Below, piece by piece: positions 35,554 through 50,500 of a stretch of DNA of 64,000 bases; the first letter of the stretch is position 1; every line of letters begins with the position of its first letter. Source of the DNA: Salmonella enterica subsp. houtenae serovar Houten (GTDB lineage Bacteria > Pseudomonadota > Gammaproteobacteria > Enterobacterales > Enterobacteriaceae); contig LS483478.1 in assembly GCA_900478215.1 (NCBI GenBank), positions 4,154,001 through 4,218,000 of the forward strand, written 5' to 3'. The position numbers and the translations under genes were made by a program. The notes beneath the pieces were generated by a model. That model saw nothing but the letters and a program-made list of their open reading frames with translations, ran no database searches and was not told the origin of the DNA.

Positions 35554-38500
35554 TTATGCGTGTTCTTCTTGACTCTCTACCGGTAGAATAACTTCATTAA
35601 CGGTGAAAATATCAATAGCGCCGTTATTGTTGTGATCTACAGAACTCGTTGAAGGGGAATCATTAATATCATCTTCGGTTTTTCCTCTTGCGTTCATTGC
35701 GTTCACAATTTCCGCTGAGGAGTGATCGACTGAGAACGTTTTTTCCTTAATAAGGAAATCCGCGTCCTTATCGATAAATTTCACGTCGATAGTATATTCA
35801 CCGTCCGCCAAAGATAGCGGAACTTCGAATATTGCTTTCTGGTTAGTTATCGGCAGAGTAAACTCTTCTCCTTCGAACATAACACTAACATTCACAATAT
35901 TCTCAGGTACTGATATTTCAAAGGAAGGCGTCTGACTAGTTGAACGGTCTGTTTCATCCCCGGCGTCAGCGTTTAACAATGTAATGCTATAGGCCGTCTC
36001 CTTCACCACGCTTTCTTCCGCCGCAGACGGCACTGTACGAAGATGCGTATCGCTTTCGGCATTCGCTGTTTCAGACTCCGGTGGAGTAACCACTGTTGGC
36101 GTGGCGTCATCGCTCGCATCGTCATGCTGGCTATCCGCTGTTACTGTCACCGTTGAATCAACCGTCACCGCTAGCGAAGCAGATTGCTGTGAATTCCCCG
36201 CGCGATCCACCACCGTCACGCTCAGCGTGTAGGTACCGTCATTCCAGGCCGCTGGCGGCGTGAAGGTCCAGCCATCCGCGCCTTGCGTCGCCGGGTAAGT
36301 GTCTGTCACTCCATTATGCGCCACGTTTACGGTCACCCCGGTCACATCAGCATCAATATGCTGCAGCGTGAACTTAGGCTGGGTGTGATTCGTCACGTTA
36401 TCGCTGTCTGAAGCGCCATTGTCTTCACCTGCCGCCAGCGTAATCTCCGGCACCGTCAGCGTTGAATCAACCGTCACCTCCAGCAAGGCAGATTGCTGTG
36501 AATTCCCCGCGCGATCCACCACCGTCACGCTCAGCGTGTAGGTACCGTCATTCCAGGCCGCTGGCGGCGTGAAGGTCCAGCCATCCGCGCCTTGCGTCGC
36601 CGGGTAAGTGTCTGTCACTCCATTATGCGCCACGTTTACGGTCACCCCGGTCACATCAGCATCAATATGCTGCAGCGTGAACTTAGGCTGGGTGTGATTC
36701 GTCACGTTATCGCTGTCTGAAGCGCCATTGTCTTCACCTGCCGCCAGCGCAATCTCCGGCACCGTCAGCGTTGAATCAACCGTCACCTCCAGCAAGGCAG
36801 ATTGCTGTGAATTCCCCGCGCGATCCACCACCGTCACGCTCAGCGTGTAGGTACCGTCACTCCAGGCGGCTGGCGGCGTGAAGGTCCAGCCATCCGCGCC
36901 TTGCGTCGCCGGGTAAGTGTCTGTCACTCCATTATGCGCCACGTTTACGGTCACCCCGGTCACATCAGCATCAATATGCTGCAGCGTGAACTTAGGCTGG
37001 GTGTGATTCGTCACGTTATCGCTGTCTGAAGCGCCATTGTCTTCACCTGCTGCCAGCGCAATCTCTGGCACTGTCAGCGTACTGTCGATCGTAACGGTAA
37101 TTGGTAACGAGTTTTTCTGATTACCCGCGGCATCGCTTGCGATTACCGATATCGTATAGGAACCATCAGCTAACGGTGTACCTGGCATGAAGAACCAAAC
37201 GCCATCGGCATTTTTTTCAGCATTATATACGGTCCCATTAATATCGACCTGAACTACCACAACATCGCTTTCCAGATTCCCGATAATAAAGGTAGGTTGA
37301 TTATCTCGCGTAATATTATCGCCCACCGTACCACTGTCTGAATCTACAGATAATGAAATAACAGGAGTCTCTTTCATGATATCGAGAGGGACATCATCAC
37401 TCCGGTTACCAATCGCATCCACACTCGTAATGGTGAATTTCCCTTCCGATGGGTACGGGATCGCCATGCTCCAGTTACCATTATCAGGAACCGTTAACGT
37501 GTAGGTATTTCCCTCGCTATCGGTGATGATTAACTGCGATTTAGCTTCCGCTGTACCCCGCATAATAATCAGATCATTGACAACATCTGAATAATTTACG
37601 ACTGGAGCGCCTGGCGGTGTTCGGTCAATAAATATCTCATGCACCTCCTCCTTACGGTTTCCGGCGCTATCCTCAATACTCAAAGTGATATCGTATTTCC
37701 CTTCCGGAAGCCGATCGGTTGATAGTTCCCACTCACCATTAGCCGCCACAACCGCAGTTGCCAGAGTAACGCCTGCCACGATTAATGATACTGTAGCGCC
37801 AATTTCCCCCATACCTCTCATAGTAATAAGGGAACTATTACTCCACCAGTCCGTTTTCGACAACGATTTATTGTCATCAAGCTCACTGGTAAATTCCTTG
37901 ATCTCCGTATCGACCCAAATGGAATAATTTTCCTGGTTTACGTTACCGGCACGGTCCGTCGATTTGATATCAATATTCAACTGGCCTTCTGTGAAATAAA
38001 GAGGATTAACGGGTATCTGCCAGTTTCCTTTGTCATTCACCCAAATCGCTCCAACATTAAAGCCATTAATCGTTAGTTCTACTTTGCTCCCTGGTTCAGC
38101 GCTCCCACTAAAAAGTAAGTTATGTGTCGTATCCGTTATATATATCTTCCCGTCACTGGCGGTCATCTCTGCTAACGTTTTACCGTCGATAGAATCAATA
38201 ACAACAGGCGTCGTATTTGAGGTATCTATCGTAAAGTTTAGCGTTTGCGATGTTGCGGTGTTGCCCGCTTTATCAGTAATCACGTAATGAATACTATGCG
38301 TCCCATCACCCAATGGCGTTGTGGGTCGATAAACCTGGTTTCTGTCCTTCAATGTCACGGTATCAACCAGAACGCCATCAATAAAGATCTGAACACTCTG
38401 ATTCATTTCGCCGCTAAGACTAAATTTAGGCCGGGTCTGACTCGTTGTATTATCATTATTGAATATACCGTTATCAGATCCCGCGGTCAGCGCAGGGTTA

Positions 38501-41500
38501 TCAATAAATGTACTGGTATCGATCGTGACGATTAAGCGTGGAGATTCTGCTGTATTGCCCGCAGGGTCCTCGGCAACGACACGAATAGAATATTCACCAT
38601 CTTTTAACGCACTATCAAATTGATAGGACCAGTTTCCATCATCGCCGACAAGGACATGGGCCACTATCTTTTCATCCACATAAAAGTGGATTGTCGCCCC
38701 TGCTTCTGCGGTACCCACAAACAGTGGCCGGTTATGGTTAGTAATCAGATCGTCAACAGAACCTGAGTTACTCGCATCTTCCAGACTGAGCGTGGGGAAT
38801 GCGGTTGATGAATCGACATCCACGCTGTAATTCTTACTCACTTCAGTGTTACCGGCGACATCAGTAATGCTGAAATGGATATTAAACGTACCATCATTTT
38901 GCAACAGTATTGGCGCGCGCCAGGAGCCATCAGCCTCAACCATGACGACGTTGAATAATTTACCATCGACAAAGATGCTGACCTGCGCCCCCGCTTCCCC
39001 GACACCTGAGACTGACAACGCCCGATTATTAGAGAGGGCCGGTAATGAATCTTCATCAATGTCAAAGACCGCGATTTGAGAATCGATTGTCACTGTCGTA
39101 ATCGCAGATTCAGCTCTGTTGCCAGCGACATCAGTCACAACAAACTGCACCTGGTAGTCACCGTCGGCGCTATTTTCCGGCATAGTATAGGTGATATTAC
39201 CTGACGAACTCGCCTCTACCGTGGCTTGTAACACGCCATTAATATAAACCTGTACCGTCGCGCCAGGATCGGTCATGGCAACCAGTACCGGAGACTTATC
39301 CCTGGTAATCAGATCATATTTATCACCGCTGTTAGTATCCCGGCTTAATGAAATATCGCTGATTTCAATTTGCGTATCGTGTTCTATCAGAAGTTCTTTT
39401 TGTTGGCTATTGCCCGCTTTATCTTCCGATATAACAACAAAAGCATTGCTCCCTTCGCGCAGATCTAATTCCGCGCTCCACTTACCATTATCTCCGACCA
39501 CCAGGGTAGCGATAACCACGCCCTGCTGATTCCTGATGGTTAATGTACTTCCCGGTTCGGCAGTACCATCGATAGTGACATGAGATTCATTGGTGATCCA
39601 GTCACCTACTTTGCCGCTGTCATCAGCTTCACGTAATGTCACTGTCAACGGCGCAATTACCGTATCCAGTATGACATTCTGCGGACCAAACTCTCTGATA
39701 TTTCCGGCAACATCTTCAACTTTAAACGTTAATACATAATTACCGTCATTACCCAAAGCTGGTAATACAACACCCCAGTGCCCTGCGCCTGTCGTATAAG
39801 CAATCGCTTTTTCAACGCCATTCACAAAGATAGTGATCTTGCTGTTTGGTTCACTTGTGCCGCCGATCTCCGGCGCCACCGTGTTAATGTATCCGCCCTC
39901 ATGCATTCCGGATACATTCCATACCAGTTCAGCAACTTCGGTATCAATCGTGACATCAACGGCGGCGGAACGTAGTTCGCTATTATCGCGAGGGTTTACG
40001 ATACCCACCTGGACGGAATATTGGCCATCATTCATTTCCGGCAACTGGAAGGTATATCGACCAGCAGTATCCGCTGTCGCCTCGCCGACCTTCAAGCCAT
40101 CAACATAAATACTCACAATCGTATTAGGCAATGTGCTCCCAACCAGGGTCGGCGTTTTATTATTCGTCGTAAAGTCTCCTAAGGCGCCGCTATCGCTCTC
40201 CTCGCTAAGCTTTATAGTTGGAGGGGTTACATCAATAACAGGTATTACCACAGGGAAATCGATCTGCGAAGATTCATTACCCGCTTTATCTTTGGCAACA
40301 ATACTCACGACATAGGAGCCAGGCGCGACTACAGATGGCGGCGTCCAACTCCATTCGCCATTCGCATTTGCGTTCGCTGAACCGACAACTTTGCCATCCC
40401 ACTGAATCATAATCGTCGAAAAAGCTTCGGCGATACCTTTGAATTCAGGACGCAAGCTGGTTGCTTCATGCAAATCATCAATGGACGGATCTGACAGGCG
40501 AATTGTCGGATCGGTTGTAACCGTATCGATAGTGAATCTTTCCTGCGTTTGCGCCGTATTTCCCGCCACATCTGTCGCGACAACGTTGATGGTATAAGTA
40601 CCATCCGCCAGCATATTCGGCGTCACACTCCAGTTACCATCAGCGCCAACCGTAATCGATTGTTTTAACACCTCTCTGCCTGACGCGTCGTCAATGATGG
40701 TAACCACCAGTTTCGCACCGGACTCCGCTGTCCCTTCGAATTTGGGGTTTTGTTTATTAGTAAGGTTATCACTATTCGAGCTCCCCGAATCAGACGCTGG
40801 CTCCATTCTGACACTGACATTTGTCGTGGTATCAATGGTAAAGGATAATGTCTTTTCCGACGTATTTCCCGCAACATCCCTGAAGACGACGACGGCATCA
40901 TATACGCCATCGTTTAACGCAACAGGAACCTGAAATTCCCAGTGGTTATTTCCCGTTACCGTAACCGGATAAGAAACGCCGTTAATTCTGATAACCACGG
41001 TATCAATATCGGCGGGCACATTGCCAATAATGAAACGAGGTTTAGTCACATTGGTAATATTATCAACAGCGCTTTCACCGGAGTCATCCGCATCCAGTAA
41101 ATCAATGCTGGGCTCAGAGACAATGGTGTCTATTGTGAACGATACCTCTCTGGTAATGGTATTGCCTGCGATATCTTCAGCCACAATGTCTATTTTGTAC
41201 GTTCCATCCGCTAACGGCGTTTCCGGCGTAAATATCCATTTATTTCCCGCCCCCTGAGTCAGGATGCTGGTGTGTCCATTTAACGTTACCGTCACGCTCT
41301 GCAGCGGTTCTCTAGCTGAGATCTCAAAACGTGGAGAGGTAATATTCGTAATACCATCAGTGGAATGCTTTCCTGCGTCATCCAGCATAACGACGCTCAG
41401 GCCATCAACATGCGTATCCACGATGAAATTCAACGTAGAATCTGCCGTATTCCCCGCCTTATCCGTCGCCTTCACGCTGAGAGTATAATGACCTTCAGGC

Positions 41501-44500
41501 AGCGCGCTACCTGCCGTAAATTCCCAACGTCCGGCCGCGATTTTATTAATGGGCGTCCAGTTTACACCATCGAAAGAAACCAGGACCGTCGTCACATCGT
41601 CAGGCGTCGCAATCTCAAAAGAGGGGCGAGTAACATTGGTGACATTATCATGAGCGCTAACGCCGCTATCTGTTGTTAACGTCACACTGTCTATCTGAAC
41701 CTGCGTGTCAATTTCAATCTGCAGCTCGGCCGAAGTTTTGGTGTTGCCGGCAATATCCGTTACGGTAACAGAAATCGTATGTTGACCGTCAGACAGCGCT
41801 TTGTCTGGCGTAAAGGTTAAAACGCCTCCCGAATTTCCAATGGTGTAATCCCGGCCATCAAGACGAACAATGATATGCGATACATCACTATCCACATTGC
41901 CGATAATAAACATCGGTTGGTTAATATTGGTGAGATTATCTTTACTATCATCACCCGTATCCTGACCAGGATCGAGCATAATTGTCGGCTCTTGCAGCGT
42001 AGTATCAATCGTAAACTGCAACGTTTCTTGCGCCACGTTTCCAGCGATATCAATGACGTCAACCAGGAGAGAATGTTGTCCATCAGGTAATGCCGAACCG
42101 ACATTAAATATCCAACTGCCGTCTCCTCCCTTTGTGAGCTCAATCCAGGTGGCGGCGCTATCGATTTTAACGCGCACACGAACAATATCATCGGCGGTAA
42201 CAATACTAAACTGCGGCTTGTTGACGTTGGTAATATTATCGGCCTGGCTATCACCGCTGTCCGTGACCAGCGTGACGCTTTCAATTTCAGCCGTCGTATC
42301 TATCACAACAGGTAATGGTTTCGATGTCGCGGTATTCCCGGCCTTATCTTCAACCGTCACGGTAATATTATAAGAACCGTCCGGAATGGCATTGGCGGGT
42401 GTAAACGTCCAGCCAGATCCAACCTTTGTCGCGTTATAATCATGGCCGTCAATCGTCACCACTACGTTGATAACATCGGGATCAACATTACCGATTGCAA
42501 AGGTGGGGCGTGAAATATTGGTGATATTGTCGGCGGTATTCGCTCCGCTATCTTGCCCGGCATCTAAAGCGATAGTCGGAACCTGTATACGGGTATCGAT
42601 ATTAAATACTAGCTCTTTATTCGCAATATTACCGGCCTCATCAGTGGCCTCTACGCGAAGGGTATGTACGCCGTCAACCAAAGTGTTCTGGCTTTCAAAA
42701 ATCCACTGTCCGTCGGCGTTTTTCCGTACCAGACTCCAGCTAGTGCCGCCATCCAGGGTTACGCGTACCTGAACGACATCAGCAGGAACATCAATTCGGA
42801 ATGACGGTTTCGCGACATTCGTCAATTGATCATCCGGCACGCCGGTATCAGTAAGCAACACGATATTATTAATTGTCGTCGTTGTATCAATACGAACATC
42901 CAACGGCGTCGATTCTTTTACGTTCCCCGCCAAATCTTCTACCACAACGACTAGTTGGTAAGAACCATCAGCCCAGTTCGCAGAAGGGCTAAAACGCCAT
43001 TGACCATTGGTCAATACCGCTGCTTCCTCGTGAGTTTTACCGTTGTAGGTTACTTTGACCATCACGCGCGTAACGTCAGGATCAATCTGGTTGATATCAA
43101 ATACGGGTCGATCGTGATTGGTGAGACGATCGCCAACGGTGCCGCTATCTTCGCCTGCCGCCAGTTCAATCGTCGGCGTAGCCAGGGTACCGTCTATCAT
43201 CACCGTTAACGGCGCGGATGTTTGCTGATTACCGGCCACATCCGTTACCGTTACCGTTAATTTGTAGCTACCGTCCCCCCAGGCGGCATCCGGCCGATAC
43301 CGCCACCCGTCGACTGATTCGGTGAGCACCACCGTTTTAAACGTCCCGTTATGCTCAATATTCAATACAACATGTTGAACATCTTTATCGATATGACCTA
43401 ACACAAATAATGGCTGAGTGATGCTGGTCAGATTATCGTTCTTAATCTGTCCGGTATCCTGATCGGGTGCTAACTCAATGGTTGGCGTCGACAGCGTGAT
43501 GTCGATGGCGAAATTGAGCGTTTCTCGCGTCGTGTTTCCCGCAGCGTCAGTAGCTTCCACCGTCAGGGTATGCTGTCCCTCTGGCATATCTGTCGGCCAG
43601 GTGTAATCCCAAATGCCCTGCGTCGAACTCTTTGTCGCGCTAACCCAGGTCACGCCGCCATCAATACTCAGAAGAACTTTTTCCACATCCGTTGGCACCG
43701 AGATCTGGAACTGCGGACGCGTCTGGTTAGTCATATTATCGCCTGGAGTACCGCTATCATTAACCAATTCAATATGATTAATGGAAACCTGCGTATCCAC
43801 CACCACCGTCAGCGGCGTAGACGGACGCGTATTTCCCGCCCGGTCTTCCACTGTCACTGTCAGCGTATAATTACCGTCGCCCCACGGCGCTGGCGGCATA
43901 AAGCTCCACCCGCCAGCACCCTGCGTCGCGGCAAATGTCGTTGTCACCCCGTTATGCGTGACGCTCACTGTGACGTTGACAACATCCGAATCGATATTCT
44001 GTAGAAGAAACGTCGGTTGGGTACGATTGGTCATCCCATCGCCAGGCGTACCGGTATCATCAGTGCTATCCAGCGCAATGGTCGGCGTCGACAAACGGGT
44101 ATCGATGGTAAAATCGAGCGTTTGCGTCGCCGTATTGCCCGCCGCGTCGGTGACCATCACGGTCAGGATATGTTTCCCATCGCCCAACTCTGTCGGCCAG
44201 GTGTAGCCCCATACACCTTTGACGCCCTGCGTCGCACTCACCCAGTTTGTGCCTCCATCAATGCTCAGTTGCACGGAGTTCACATCTACCGGCACGGTTA
44301 TCTCAAACTGTGGGCGGGTGGCGTTGGTCAGGTTGTCATCAGGTTCGCCATAGTCATTAACCAGCTTAATGTTGGTGATGCTGGTTTGCGTGTCTATTGT
44401 CACGACCAGCGGCGTGGACTGACGAACATTCCCTGCGTTGTCCTCTACCTCGACCGTCAGCGTATAGCTACCGTCTGCCCAGTCAGCACCCGGCGTAAAG

Positions 44501-47500
44501 CGCCACTGCCCCCCAACCTGGGTTAGTTTCACTTCTTGTTTATTGCCGCCCTGTGCGATCCACAAAACGACCGAATGCGCATCGGAGTCAATATTGCCAA
44601 TGGTAAAGCCCGGCGTTTTGACACTGGTGATATGATCGCCAGGCGCCCCCGTGTCATCCCCGCTATCCATTATGATGGTTGGCGTCGACAGTCGAGTATC
44701 AATGGTAAAATCAAGCGTCTGTGTCGTCTTATTTCCCGCCGCATCGGTCGCTTCCACCGTCAAGGTGTATAGCCCGTCAGTCACATCATCCGGCCAGATA
44801 TAATCCCAGACCCCTGCCGTGCCCTGCGTTGCGCGAACCCATGTATTACCGCCATCAATACTCAGACGTACCTCGTTGACATCCCCTGGCACCGTGACGC
44901 GAAACTGTGGACGAACCTCATTGGTCAGGTTATCACCGGGAATACCGTTATCATTGAGCAGTTCAATGTTATTAATAGCGATTTGCGTATCGATAATCAC
45001 CGTCAGCGGTGCGGAATGGTTTATATTCCCCGCCTCATCTTCCACCTTCACCGTCAGCGTATAACTGCCATCCGCCCACGTGCTGGTCGGTATCACGCTC
45101 CAGATGCCGTTTGCGCCTTTAGTGGCTGTCAGCACTTCGCTAATGCCGCCATGTTGTACCTCAACCGTGACAAACCGCGCGTCCGCGTCAATATTGCCCA
45201 GGACAAACGTCGGCTTATTTACGTTGGTCAGGTTATCGCCTTTTGTTCCGCTATCGTCCGTGTTGTCCAGCACAATAGTCGGGACTGACAGAGTGGTATC
45301 GATGGTGAACTCAAGTTTCTGCGTCGTCTTGTTGCCCGCCGCATCGGTCGCTTCCACCGTCAGGGTATGTTTACCCTCACTCACATCCGCCAGCCAGGTG
45401 TAATCCCAGACGCCTGCCGTCGCGCTCTGCGTGGCGTTAAACCACGTCTTGCCGCCATCAATACTCAGACGCACCATGTTGACATCCGCCGGCACCGCTA
45501 TCTGAAACTGCGGACGCACGTTATTGGTCAGATTGTCATTGGGGATACCGCTGTCGTTAATCAGCTCAATGTTATTAATAGCGATTTGGGTATCGATGGT
45601 AACTGTCAGCGGCGCGGACTGGCTGGTGTTCCCCGCCGCGTCCTCGACTGACACGCTCAGGGTATAATCCCCATCCGCCCAGGATGCTGGCGGCGTAAAG
45701 GTCCATCCGCCCGCGCCTTTAACGGCGTCAAACGGAGTAGTGACGCCGCCATGCTCCACGTTGACCGTAACGCGAACGGCATCATCATCAATATGCTGCA
45801 GGTTAAATGTCGGCTGGGTGCGATTAGTTATACTGTCGCCCGGGACTCCGGTATCATCCGCGCTATTCAGCACGATAACAGGCGTCGACAACGTGGTATC
45901 CACCACGAAATCGATTGTCTTCGTCACCGTATTGCCTGCGTTGTCAGTCGCTTTCACCGTCAGCGTATAGTCGCCATCGGGCACGGTGCCTGGCCACGTA
46001 TAATTCCACACTCCCGCCGTCGCGCTCTGCATCGCCTTAATCCAGGTCACGCCGCCATCAAGGCTCAGACTGACTTCGCTAACATCCACCGGCACCGTAA
46101 CGCGGAACTGCGGATGGGCGTCGTTAGTCATATTGTCGCCCTTGACGCCGCTGTCGTTGACCAGTTCCACCCCATCAATGGTGATTTGGGTGTCGACAGT
46201 GACCGTCAGCGGCACAGAATGTTTTACGTTCCCCGCCTCATCTTCTACCTTCACCGTCAGCGTATAACTGCCGTCCGCCCACGTGCCGGTCGGTATCACG
46301 CTCCAGATGCCATTCGTATCTTTGGTGGCGGTCAGCACTTCTTTCGTGCTGCCATATTGCACCTCAACCGTGACATACCGCGCGTCCGCGTCAATATTGC
46401 CCAGGACAAACGTCGGCTTATTTACGTTGGTCAGGTTATCGCCTTTTGTTCCGCTATCGTCCGTGTTGTCCAGCACAATAGTCGGGACTGACAGAGTGGT
46501 ATCGATGGTGAACTCAAGTTTCTGCGTCGTCTTGTTGCCCGCCGCATCAGTCGCTTCCACCGTCAGGGTATGTTTACCCTCACTCACATCCGCCAGCCAG
46601 GTGTAATCCCAGACGCCTGCCGTCGCGCTCTGCGTGGCATTAAACCACGTCTTGCCGCCATCAATGCTCAGACGCACCATGTTGACATCCGCCGGCACCG
46701 CTATCTGAAACTGCGGACGCACGTTATTGGTCAGATTGTCATTGGGGATACCGCTGTCGTTAATCAGCTCAATGTTGTCGATGGTGATGTGGGTATCGAT
46801 GGTAACTGTCAGCGGCGCAGAGTGGCGAATATTGCCCGCTTCATCTTTCACCGTTACCGTCAGCGTATAGTCGCCATCGGTCCACGCGCTACTGGGGACA
46901 AAACGCCACTGCCCGCCAGTCTGGGTCAGCGTCACCTCCTCGCGATGACCGTCGCGCATCACCTGCACGATAACCTCAACCACATCAGGATCAATGCCGC
47001 CGATAGTAAAGCCAGGCGTTTTAACGTTAGTCATATTATCGTTAGCGATACCGCTATCGTTCACGCTGTCCAGCGCGATGGTCGGCACCGATAGCGTGGT
47101 ATCGATGGTAAAGCCCAGCGTTTGCGTCGCCGTATTGCCTGCGACATCGGTCGCTTTCACCGTCAGAGTGTACGACCCTTCGGCCAGATCTGCCGGCCAG
47201 CTATATTCCCAAACGCCATTAGACGTCAGAGTTGCGCTAACCCAATGAGCGCCGTTATCAATACTCAATTGCACCGAGTTCACATCCGTCGGTACAGTGA
47301 TATGAAACTGTGGACGCGCCTCGTTGGTCAAATTATCGCCGGGAATACCGGTGTCATTGATGAGTTCGATGCGATTAATGGTCGTTTGCGTATCGATAGT
47401 GACCGTCAGCGGCGCGGAATGATTTATATTCCCCGCCTTATCTTCTACCGTCACCGTCAACGTATAATCACCATCGATCCAGGCGGCGCCTGGCGTAAAG

Positions 47501-50500
47501 CGCCACTGTCCGCCAGTCTGGGACAGTTCTATCTGCTGATGCTTACCATTGTGCGTCACCGTCACCATGACTTTGGTCACATCAGCGTCGATGTTACCGA
47601 GGGTAAAGCCCGGTGTTTTCACGTTGGTGATATTATCGACCGTAGCGCTATCATCCGCGCTGTCCAGCGTGATCGTCGGTTCTGACAGCGTGGTATCGAT
47701 AGTAAAATCGAGTATCTGCGACGTCTTGTTTCCCGCTGCGTCGATCGCTTCTACTGTCAGAGTATGAGGACCGTTAACTATCTCCGTCGGCCAGATATAA
47801 TCCCAGACGCCCCTCGTCGCGCTCTGCGTAGCGTTAAACCATGTCTTACCACCATCAATGCTCAGACGGACCTCGTTAACATCCACCGGAACCGTCACCT
47901 GGAAGTGCGGGCGCGCCTCATTGGTTAGATTGTCGTTGGGGATACCGCTGTCGTTAACCAGTTCAATATTGTCAATGACGATTTGTGTATCTACCGTCAC
48001 CGTCAATGGCGCGGAGTGCTTCACATTTCCGGCGCTATCCTCCACTTTCACTGTCAGGATATAGTCGCCGTCCGCCCAATCGCTGGCCGGCACAAAGCGC
48101 CACTGCCCGCCTGACTGAGTCAGCAGCACCTCCTGCTTACTGCCATTGTGCATGACCTCCACCACCACCCGGCTGGCATCGTTATCAATATTGCCGAGAG
48201 TAAATCCAGGCGTTTTCACGTTGGTGATGTTATCGCCTGCAGCGCCACTGTCATCCGCACTGTCCAGCGAGAGGGTCGGCACCGATAGCGTGGTATCGAT
48301 GATGAAATCGAGCGTCTGTGTTGTTTTGTTTCCTGCCTCGTCGGTCGCTTCCACCATCAGGGTGTAAGAACCGTCGATCACATCATCCGGCCAGATGTAT
48401 TCCCAGACACCGGCTGTATTCTGCGCCGCCGCTACCCATGTTTTTCCGCCGTCAATGCTCAGGCGTACCTCATTGACATCCGCCGGTACCGTCACCCGGA
48501 AATGCGGACGCACATTATTGGTCAGATTGTCATTGGGGATACCGCTGTCATTGACCAGTTCAATATTGTCGATGGAGATTTGTGTATCCACCATCACCGT
48601 CAGCGGCGCGGACTGGCTGGTGTTCCCCGCCGCGTCCTCGACTGACACGCTCAGGGTATAATCCCCATCCGCCCAGGATGCTGGCGGCGTAAAGGTCCAT
48701 CCGCCCGCGCCTTTAACAGCGTCAAACGGAGTAGTGACGCCGCCATGCTCCACGTTGACCGTAACGCGAACGGCATCATCATCAATATGCTGCAGGCTAA
48801 ATGTCGGCTGGGTGCGATTAGTCATACTGTCGCCCAGGACTCCGGTATCATCCGCGCTATTCAGCACGATAACAGGCGTCGACAGTGTGGTATCCACCGC
48901 GAAATCGATTGTCTTCGTCACCGTATTGCCTGCGTTGTCAGTCGCTTCCACCGTCAGCGTGTATTGATCATCTGCCAGGCCTGTCGGCCAGATATAATCC
49001 CAGTTTCCTGCCACGCTCTGCGTGGCGTTAAACCATGTTTTACCACCGTCAATACTCAGACGGACCTCGTTCACATCGGTGGGCACCGTCACCCGAAAAT
49101 GGGGACGATCGTCATTGGTCATATTGTCGCCCTTGACGCCGCTGTCGTTGACCAGTTCCACCCCATCAATGGCGATTTGGGTATCGACAGTGACCGTCAG
49201 TGGCGCTGAATGACTGATATTCCCCGCCTTATCCTCCACTTTCACCGTCAACGTGTAGCTGCCATCCGCCCACGCATCCCCTGGCGTAAATAACCAACTG
49301 CCATTGTGGTGGGAAAGTTCGATCTCTTCGCTTACGCCATTGTGCATCACCAGCACGACGACCCGATGCGCATCGGCATCCACAGCGTTAATCGCAAAGC
49401 CAGGTTTATTAATATTGGTCAGGTTATCGCCAGTAATCCCTGTATCATCCTGAGAAAGCAGTGAAATCACAGGCGTGGAAATAGTGGTATCTATCGTGAA
49501 ATCAAATACCGCGCTGCTCGCTTTATTACCGGCGATATCCTCAACCTTGACATATACCTGGTGCTTGCCTTCCGTTAAATCTGAAGTAAAAGCATAGGCC
49601 CAGGTCCCATCGGGTTGTTGCGTAGCAAAGCCTATCTGAGTATCAGACACGGCATTCCATATCTGAACGCTGGTAATATCGGGATCAATATCTTTAAGAT
49701 GCAGGGTAGGTTTAACGATCTTCGTCAAATTATCATTTGCCACTCCCGAATCCGAATCCGGGCTCAGTGAAACTATCGGTATTGAAATAGCGGTATCTAC
49801 GCTAATAGAAAATGGATCTGAATGAGCAACGTTGCCAGCGACATCTTCGACTAAGGCGGTGATTTTGTGATCGCCATCAACCAGGGCCTGATCGGGTTTC
49901 AGAGTGTAACCCCACACGCCATCTTTATTTGTTCTGACCTCAGCGACCAGTACGCCATCAATATATAATTTAACGGTCGAATAGGGCGCAGCCGTACCTG
50001 TCAGCGCAGGGCTCTTTTCATTAATAATATGGTCTGTATTGTCAATCCCCGTATCATTGACCAACTCTATTGTTGGTTTTTGCGTCTGTGTAACGATCTG
50101 GAAATTATACGCTGATGACGAAGCAGTATTACCAGCAATATCTTCTACCTTTACCGTTACATCATGCGATCCGTCAGGTAACGTTGTGGTAAATTGAAAA
50201 TTCCATACACCATCATCGCCTGCAATAGCCTCGCCGCTTAAAACACCGTCGACATAGATAGAAACTTTAGCATTAGCTTCAGCTATCCCGGTAAACAACG
50301 GCGTATTAATTTTAGTAATCATATCGCCTTTAACGCCAGAGTCAGCGCTATCATGCAGCATAACAGTAGGGATCGGCGTAAAGCTGTCAATGGTAAGCTG
50401 ATAATCTACAGATGCCGTTCTTCCTAAAGGATCGATAGCTTCAACCGTAATTTTATAAACATTGTCAGACAGGTTGCGGGAAATATCAAAACTCCAGTTA

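Noticed and set aside
36151..37077. The regular direct repeats as a CRISPR-like or satellite array
   Set aside because: The units are 309 bp, contiguous without spacers and in frame with siiE; they are protein domains.
45751..46491. Long plus-strand ORFs opposite siiE (246 aa here; also 47122-47685, 44017-44526, 46570-47094 and many more)
   Set aside because: They recur with the BIg repeat period, have no ribosome binding sites, and read as His/Arg-rich shadows of siiE. They result from the codon usage of the repeated gene.
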